From positions 1-8,701 of the forward strand of contig JALVPH010000076.1 in NCBI GenBank assembly GCA_027031875.1: 8,701 nt of DNA, written 5' to 3'. The position numbers and the translations under genes were made by a program. This document shows, one piece after another, positions 5,686 to 8,701 of the stretch. The first letter of the stretch is position 1. Every line of letters begins with the position of its first letter. This DNA is from Candidatus Parcubacteria bacterium. GTDB lineage: Bacteria; Patescibacteriota; Minisyncoccia; Phycocordibacterales; UBA1006. The notes under the pieces were generated by a model. It was not told where the DNA came from, made no database searches, and was given only the letters and a program-made list of their open reading frames with translations.

Positions 5686-6300
5686 ATGGCAAAGAAGGTA
5701 AAAAAGTACAAGCTCGCGAGAAGGCTCGGTCCAGAAATTTTTGAGAAAACACAAGGGCAGAAGTTCCTTCTCTCAGAACAGAGGAGAGCAAAGAATCGAA
5801 CAGGGAGACCTCGTCGTCTCACTGACTACGGACTCGCGCTCATCCAAAAGCAGAAAGTTCGTTTCGCGTATGGAATCTCTGAGAAGCAGTTTTCCAACCT
5901 CGTGAAGAAGGCGTTTGCATCTGCGAAGTATGGAGAGGCACCGGCAGATACGCTCTTCAAACTCCTTGAGAAGCGACTTGATAACGTCGTGTATCGCGCA
6001 GGAATTGCAAGTACGCGTGCGTTTGCTCGACAGCTCACAACTCATGGGCATATTACTGTGAATGGAAAGAAGATTGATATCCCTTCCTACTCTGTAAAGA
6101 AAGGGGATGTGCTCTCCATCCGCGAGGGGAGCCGTTCAAAGAAGGTGTTTGAAGATCTTGAAAAGAAGCTCGCAGAGGTGCGTGCACCTGCGTGGTTAAA
6201 GATTGATCCGAAGAAGCTTCAAATTGAAATCGTGGGAGAACCAAAAAATCCTGAACCGTTCTTCAATTTTCAAACAGTTATTGAGTTCTACAGTCGATAG
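5686..6300 (+). CDS. rpsD: Ribosomal protein uS4
   Basis: S4 is a primary 16S rRNA-binding protein that nucleates 30S assembly; in E. coli it also represses the alpha operon. The 204 residues match family length. The N-terminal domain has KYKLARRLG and the conserved YGISEKQF, and lacks the cysteines of zinc-binding S4 versions. The S4 RNA-binding domain follows at about 92-155 (LEKRLDNVVYRAGIASTRAFARQLTTHGHITVNGK). The C-terminus ends AWLKID...TVIEFYSR, where typical S4 reads IVEFYSR. It starts 9 bases after rpsK with the context AGCATATGG. Whether this S4 represses its own operon is unknown. Confidence 0.97.
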   Translation: MAKKVKKYKLARRLGPEIFEKTQGQKFLLSEQRRAKNRTGRPRRLTDYGLALIQKQKVRFAYGISEKQFSNLVKKAFASAKYGEAPADTLFKLLEKRLDNVVYRAGIASTRAFARQLTTHGHITVNGKKIDIPSYSVKKGDVLSIREGSRSKKVFEDLEKKLAEVRAPAWLKIDPKKLQIEIVGEPKNPEPFFNFQTVIEFYSR

Positions 6301-6318
6301 TTCTCTCTTCTATTCATT

Positions 6319-6356
6319 GAGCATTCTCTCTCCTTTATAGAAAGAAGGGGATGCTC
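6319..6356 (+). promoter_or_regulatory. Hairpin in the rpsD-rpoA gap
   Basis: GAGCATTCTCT (6319-6329) pairs with AGGGGATGCTC (6346-6356) over 11 bp, including two G-U pairs, with a 16-base loop. No T-run follows, so it is not a standard terminator. It sits in the 86-base gap before the rpoA ATG, the longest gap in the operon. It could be a processing, RNA-stability or protein-binding site; the function is inference. Confidence 0.55.
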
Positions 6357-6386
6357 GTTAATTCTAACATTCGTTATTGTACGACT

Positions 6387-7397
6387 ATGTTTCAACAAGA
6401 AATTCTACTTCCAAAAAAGATAACTGTCGTTGAGGAAGACGGACCGAAAGGAGTGTACGAGATAGAAGGTCTCTATCCCGGATATGGGCATACGCTTGGG
6501 AATTCACTTCGCCGCGTTATCCTTTCTTCACTCCCTGGAGTATCCATTATCTCCATCAAAATAAAGGGGGCAGATCATGAGTTCGCAACTCTTGATGGAG
6601 TAAAGGAAGATGTACTTAACATCATCCTCAACCTCAAGAAAGTTCGCTTCATGCTCCGTGCAGGAGACGAGGCAACAATCCGTCTCCACGCAAAAGAGAA
6701 GGGTGCAGTGTATGCGGATGCGTTTGAAAAAACAGGAGAAGTAGAGGTTCTCAACCCAGATCAGTATATTGCGGAGATTACTTCTTCAAAAGGAGAGCTC
6801 GATATTGAACTTGAACTTGCAAAAGGGATTGGATACCTTCCAAAGGAGGAATTCAAGAAAGAGAAGGAAGCAATCGGGACAATCCTCGTTGATGCAATTT
6901 TCAGTCCAATTCGAAAAGTTCGCTATGAAGTGGAGAATATGCGTGTGGGTGACAGAACAGATTACAACCGTTTGAGAATCTCTCTCGAAACGGATGGAAG
7001 TATCACCGCGAAGGAAGCACTTGAGTCTGCGCTTAAGATTATGCTTCGACAGTTTCAATCTATCCTCGATCTCAAAGTTAGCGAAGATGAGAAGAGGGAG
7101 CACGGAGAAGGAGAAGCAGATGAGACTGAAGATGTCTCCGATGCGTATGACGAGGAGACACTCGGAGAAGAGTATGATGACAGTGAGCTTGTCGAACTCC
7201 TCAAGACGCGAATTGATACGCTCGACTTTTCTTCACGAACAGAGCGTGCCCTCGCATCGGCGAACATTCGAACACTTGGGGGGCTCATCCGTAAATCAAA
7301 AGAAGAGCTCCTCGCGATAGAAGGGTTTGGACAGAAGAGTCTCGATGAGGTCATCGATACGCTCTCTACATTTAAACTCACATTAAAAGATAAGTAG
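6387..7397 (+). CDS. rpoA: DNA-directed RNA polymerase subunit alpha
   Basis: Alpha dimerises to scaffold beta and beta' and its C-terminal domain binds DNA and activators. The 336 residues have an N-terminal domain (about 1-228) with YPGYGHTLGNSLRRVILSSLPG and ATLDGVKEDVLNIILNLK. A very acidic linker (about 235-265) follows, then a C-terminal helix-hairpin-helix domain (about 265-336; TLGGLIRKSKEELLAIEGFGQKSLDEV). In that domain the Arg equivalent to E. coli R265 is kept in FSSRTERAL, but the position of N268 is Arg. The frame also opens at ATG 6351, but that start lies in the right arm of a hairpin. ATG 6387 (MFQQEILLPKK) has the usual family beginning and the ACTATG context shared with rplQ and rpsI. 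rplQ begins 4 bases after the stop. Confidence 0.96.
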   Translation: MFQQEILLPKKITVVEEDGPKGVYEIEGLYPGYGHTLGNSLRRVILSSLPGVSIISIKIKGADHEFATLDGVKEDVLNIILNLKKVRFMLRAGDEATIRLHAKEKGAVYADAFEKTGEVEVLNPDQYIAEITSSKGELDIELELAKGIGYLPKEEFKKEKEAIGTILVDAIFSPIRKVRYEVENMRVGDRTDYNRLRISLETDGSITAKEALESALKIMLRQFQSILDLKVSEDEKREHGEGEADETEDVSDAYDEETLGEEYDDSELVELLKTRIDTLDFSSRTERALASANIRTLGGLIRKSKEELLAIEGFGQKSLDEVIDTLSTFKLTLKDK

Positions 7398-7401
7398 TAC
7401 T

Positions 7402-7758
7402 ATGAGACACCACAGAAAAAATAGAAAATTTGGGAGGAAGGCAAACGTGCGCCGTGGATTCATTCGCTCACTCGCAATCGCACTCATTGAGAATGAGCGC
7501 ATCATTACGACGGAAGCGAGAGCGAAGGAACTTCGTCCCTACATTGAGAAGCTTGTCACGAAGGCAAAGAGAGGCGAGCTCGCAGATAGGAGGTTCATTT
7601 CTGCACGACTTGGGAATCAAGCGAAGCTTGCAAATAAGCTTGTCGATGAAATCGCCCCTCGCTATACTGAGCGTAACGGAGGGTACACGCGTATTATCAA
7701 ACTCCCTCAACGAGCAGGAGACGCAAGTCCAATGGCTCTCATTGAATTTTTAGCATAA
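7402..7758 (+). CDS. rplQ: Ribosomal protein bL17
   Basis: L17 lies near the peptide exit tunnel of the 50S subunit. The 118 residues match family length. Features are the basic start MRHHRKNRKFGRKANVRRG, the helix IRSLAIALIENERIITTEARAKELRPYIEKLVTKAK (usual L17 text: ATSLIEHGRIKTT..KAKELRP), and GGYTRIIKLPQRAGDASPMALIEF. It begins 4 bases after rpoA, the conserved rpoA-rplQ arrangement, so translational coupling is likely. Confidence 0.97.
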   Translation: MRHHRKNRKFGRKANVRRGFIRSLAIALIENERIITTEARAKELRPYIEKLVTKAKRGELADRRFISARLGNQAKLANKLVDEIAPRYTERNGGYTRIIKLPQRAGDASPMALIEFLA

Positions 7759-7765
7759 ACAGCGT

Positions 7766-8131
7766 ATGGCAGAGAAGAAACAACAAGTGAAAGAGTATGT
7801 CCTTGATGCAGAAGGGAAGAAGCTCGGACGATTGAGCACGGAGATTGCAACTATTCTTCGTGGAAAGAATGAGCCTTCTTTCCAAGCTCACACTTATCCA
7901 CAGGTGCGTGTAGTAGTAAAGAACGTATCAAAAATACTTATTCCGAGCTCGCACCTCAAGAAGATGTATAAGAGTTACTCTGGATACCCTGGGGGATTGA
8001 AAGAGGAGACGATGGAACACCTTATCGAGAGGAGAGGGTATAAGGTAATCGTGGAGAAGGCTGTTCGCGGAATGCTCCCAAATAACAAGTTACGAGATAA
8101 GATGATGAAGAACCTCATCATTGAAGAGTAG
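7766..8131 (+). CDS. rplM: Ribosomal protein uL13, short form
   Basis: L13 is an early-assembly protein of the 50S subunit. The 121 residues contain EYVLDAEGKKLGRLSTEIATILRGK, YSGYPGGLKEETMEHLIERRG and the hallmark EKAVRGMLPNNKLRDKMMKNL. The protein stops at IIEE, so the C-terminal segment of E. coli L13 (142 residues, ending in a His/Pro/Gln-rich tail) is missing. The stop codon is clean and rpsI starts 4 bases later, so this is natural shortening rather than a frameshift. The start has the context AGCGTATGG, 7 bases after rplQ. Confidence 0.96.
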   Translation: MAEKKQQVKEYVLDAEGKKLGRLSTEIATILRGKNEPSFQAHTYPQVRVVVKNVSKILIPSSHLKKMYKSYSGYPGGLKEETMEHLIERRGYKVIVEKAVRGMLPNNKLRDKMMKNLIIEE

Positions 8132-8135
8132 GACT

Positions 8136-8540
8136 ATGGCAAAGAAAGAAGAACAATACATTCAAGCAACAGGGCGTAGGAAGAGTGCAACCGCACGCGT
8201 GCGTATTACTCCTGCATCGAAGATGACTTACGTGGTGAACGGTCGTACGCTCGATGAATACTTTCCTGTAGAAGAGTTGAGGAAGGTTGTGCAGGCTCCC
8301 TTCAAAGTTGTAGACACAAAGGATGACTTCACGGTATCCATTGTGGTGAGAGGAGGAGGAATCTCTGCGCAAGCGGATGCGACGCGGCACGGAATTGCGC
8401 GAGCGCTCATCATCTACAATGAGGAGCTTCGTGTTCCCCTCAAGAAAGCAGGATACCTCAAACGTGATCCTCGCCAGAAAGAGCGAAAGAAACCAGGTCT
8501 TAAGAAAGCGCGAAAGCGCCCACAGTGGTCAAAGCGTTAA
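8136..8540 (+). CDS. rpsI: Ribosomal protein uS9
   Basis: S9 belongs to the 30S head; its C-terminal tail reaches the P-site tRNA. The 134 residues show QATGRRKSATARVRITPASK, the central VVRGGGISAQADATRHGIARAL, and LKRDPRQKERKKPGLKKARKRPQWSKR, with the conserved terminal SKR. An in-frame TTG at 8121 is rejected because it overlaps the rplM end; ATG 8136 gives the normal family start MAKKEEQYIQATGRRK and the ACTATGG context. The rplM-rpsI pair is universally conserved. It is the last gene of the operon and is followed by a terminator 6 bases after the stop. Confidence 0.97.
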   Translation: MAKKEEQYIQATGRRKSATARVRITPASKMTYVVNGRTLDEYFPVEELRKVVQAPFKVVDTKDDFTVSIVVRGGGISAQADATRHGIARALIIYNEELRVPLKKAGYLKRDPRQKERKKPGLKKARKRPQWSKR

Positions 8541-8542
8541 AC

Positions 8543-8571
8543 AAAAGCAAGAGAATATTCTCTTGCTTTTT
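8543..8571 (+). terminator. Intrinsic terminator of the ribosomal operon
   Basis: A perfect 20-base palindrome (8547-8566, GCAAGAGA with TCTCTTGC around AATATT) is preceded by AAAA and followed by TTTTT. The A and T runs can extend the stem. It lies directly behind rpsI and could act in both directions. Confidence 0.93.
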
Positions 8572-8611
8572 GTGTATAAGCGGCATAATGGTAAATACGT
8601 GGGTCCGAATA

Positions 8612-8620
8612 TGCTAAAAT
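8612..8620 (+). promoter_or_regulatory. Possible extended -10 promoter element
   Basis: TG-C-TAAAAT is a good extended -10 box, placed between the operon terminator and the next start codon. No recognisable -35 hexamer lies 16-18 bases upstream (TAAATA at 8592-8597), so this is tentative. The rest of 8572-8660 is AT-rich without other visible signals. Confidence 0.35.
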
Positions 8621-8660
8621 AGCTATATTACATAAGGATAATTTCACTAAAAATTACACG

Positions 8661-8701
8661 ATGTCTCTAAAAAAACAGAAAAATATGTCCTCACTGCGGA
8701 A
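8661..8701 (+). CDS. Start of an unidentified gene, cut by the right window edge
   Basis: An ATG at 8661 opens 13 full codons (MSLKKQKNMSSLR) that run to the window end without a stop. A second in-frame ATG at 8685 is preceded by T and is an alternative start. No Shine-Dalgarno is seen. The fragment is too short to identify; the position behind a possible promoter is the only support. Confidence 0.3.
   Translation, partial: MSLKKQKNMSSLR

Noticed and set aside
6351..6386. Upstream ATG giving a 12-residue extension of RNA polymerase alpha
   Set aside because: The codon lies in the arm of a hairpin with GGGG directly before it, and the family normally begins close to the ATG at 6387.
8581..8611. 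tRNA-like pieces (AATGGTAAATAC resembling a D-loop, GGGTCCGAAT resembling a T-arm)
   Set aside because: Only a few bases separate them, leaving no room for an anticodon arm, and no acceptor stem pairs.
8683..8701. Codons for CPHCG, a zinc-ribbon-like motif, in a second frame at the right edge
   Set aside because: A TAA at 8668-8670 precedes it in that frame and no start codon lies between; too short to support without more sequence.

Overview
The window is an ordinary housekeeping region of a small-genome bacterium, most likely a member of the Candidate Phyla Radiation (Patescibacteria, Parcubacteria-like). This assignment is inferred from the gene content and protein form: a zinc-ligand-free ribosomal protein L36, an L13 that stops about 20 residues short of the E. 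coli protein, a lysine-rich N-terminal extension on the primary sigma factor, and very compact spacing. No ribosomal RNA, CRISPR array, transposase or recognisable new defence or biosynthetic system is present. All coding regions read through with the standard code, and none of the 13 gene ends uses TGA.

Layout. (1) Bases 1-3010 hold dnaG (primase, cut off at the left edge) followed after 17 bases by rpoD (primary sigma factor). This is the classical macromolecular-synthesis pair, closed by a very strong intrinsic terminator at 3031-3075. (2) Bases 3110-3625 encode a Nudix hydrolase resembling ADP-ribose pyrophosphatases, with a degenerate Nudix box. (3) Bases 3626-3825 form a non-coding convergent intergenic region packed with hairpins. 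They include two copies of a palindromic repeat with the shared loop CTTGA, and a hairpin/T-tract that terminates the opposite strand. (4) Bases 3826-4377, on the minus strand, encode a DsbB/BdbC-type membrane oxidoreductase. (5) Bases 4378-4459 hold two back-to-back promoters, each ending so close to its start codon that both mRNAs should be nearly leaderless. (6) Bases 4460-8540 carry a tight plus-strand operon, infA-rpmJ-rpsM-rpsK-rpsD-rpoA-rplQ-rplM-rpsI (IF-1, L36, S13, S11, S4, RNA polymerase alpha, L17, L13, S9), ended by a palindromic terminator. (7) Bases 8572-8701 contain a possible promoter and the first codons of an unidentified gene running off the right edge.

The window thus supplies primer synthesis, promoter recognition, the RNA polymerase alpha subunit, translation initiation and several ribosomal proteins. 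The Nudix and DsbB genes are the accessory part. Four starts were moved from the longest open frame. dnaG is open to the window edge. The Nudix, rpoA and rpsI genes start at internal ATGs (3110, 6387, 8136), and dsbB also starts internally (4377). The chosen starts share a T just before ATG, seen at 11 of 12 starts, while a clear Shine-Dalgarno sequence is visible only before rpsM. The most interesting signals are this start context, the near-leaderless divergent promoters, the covarying palindromes and the basic tail of the sigma factor.
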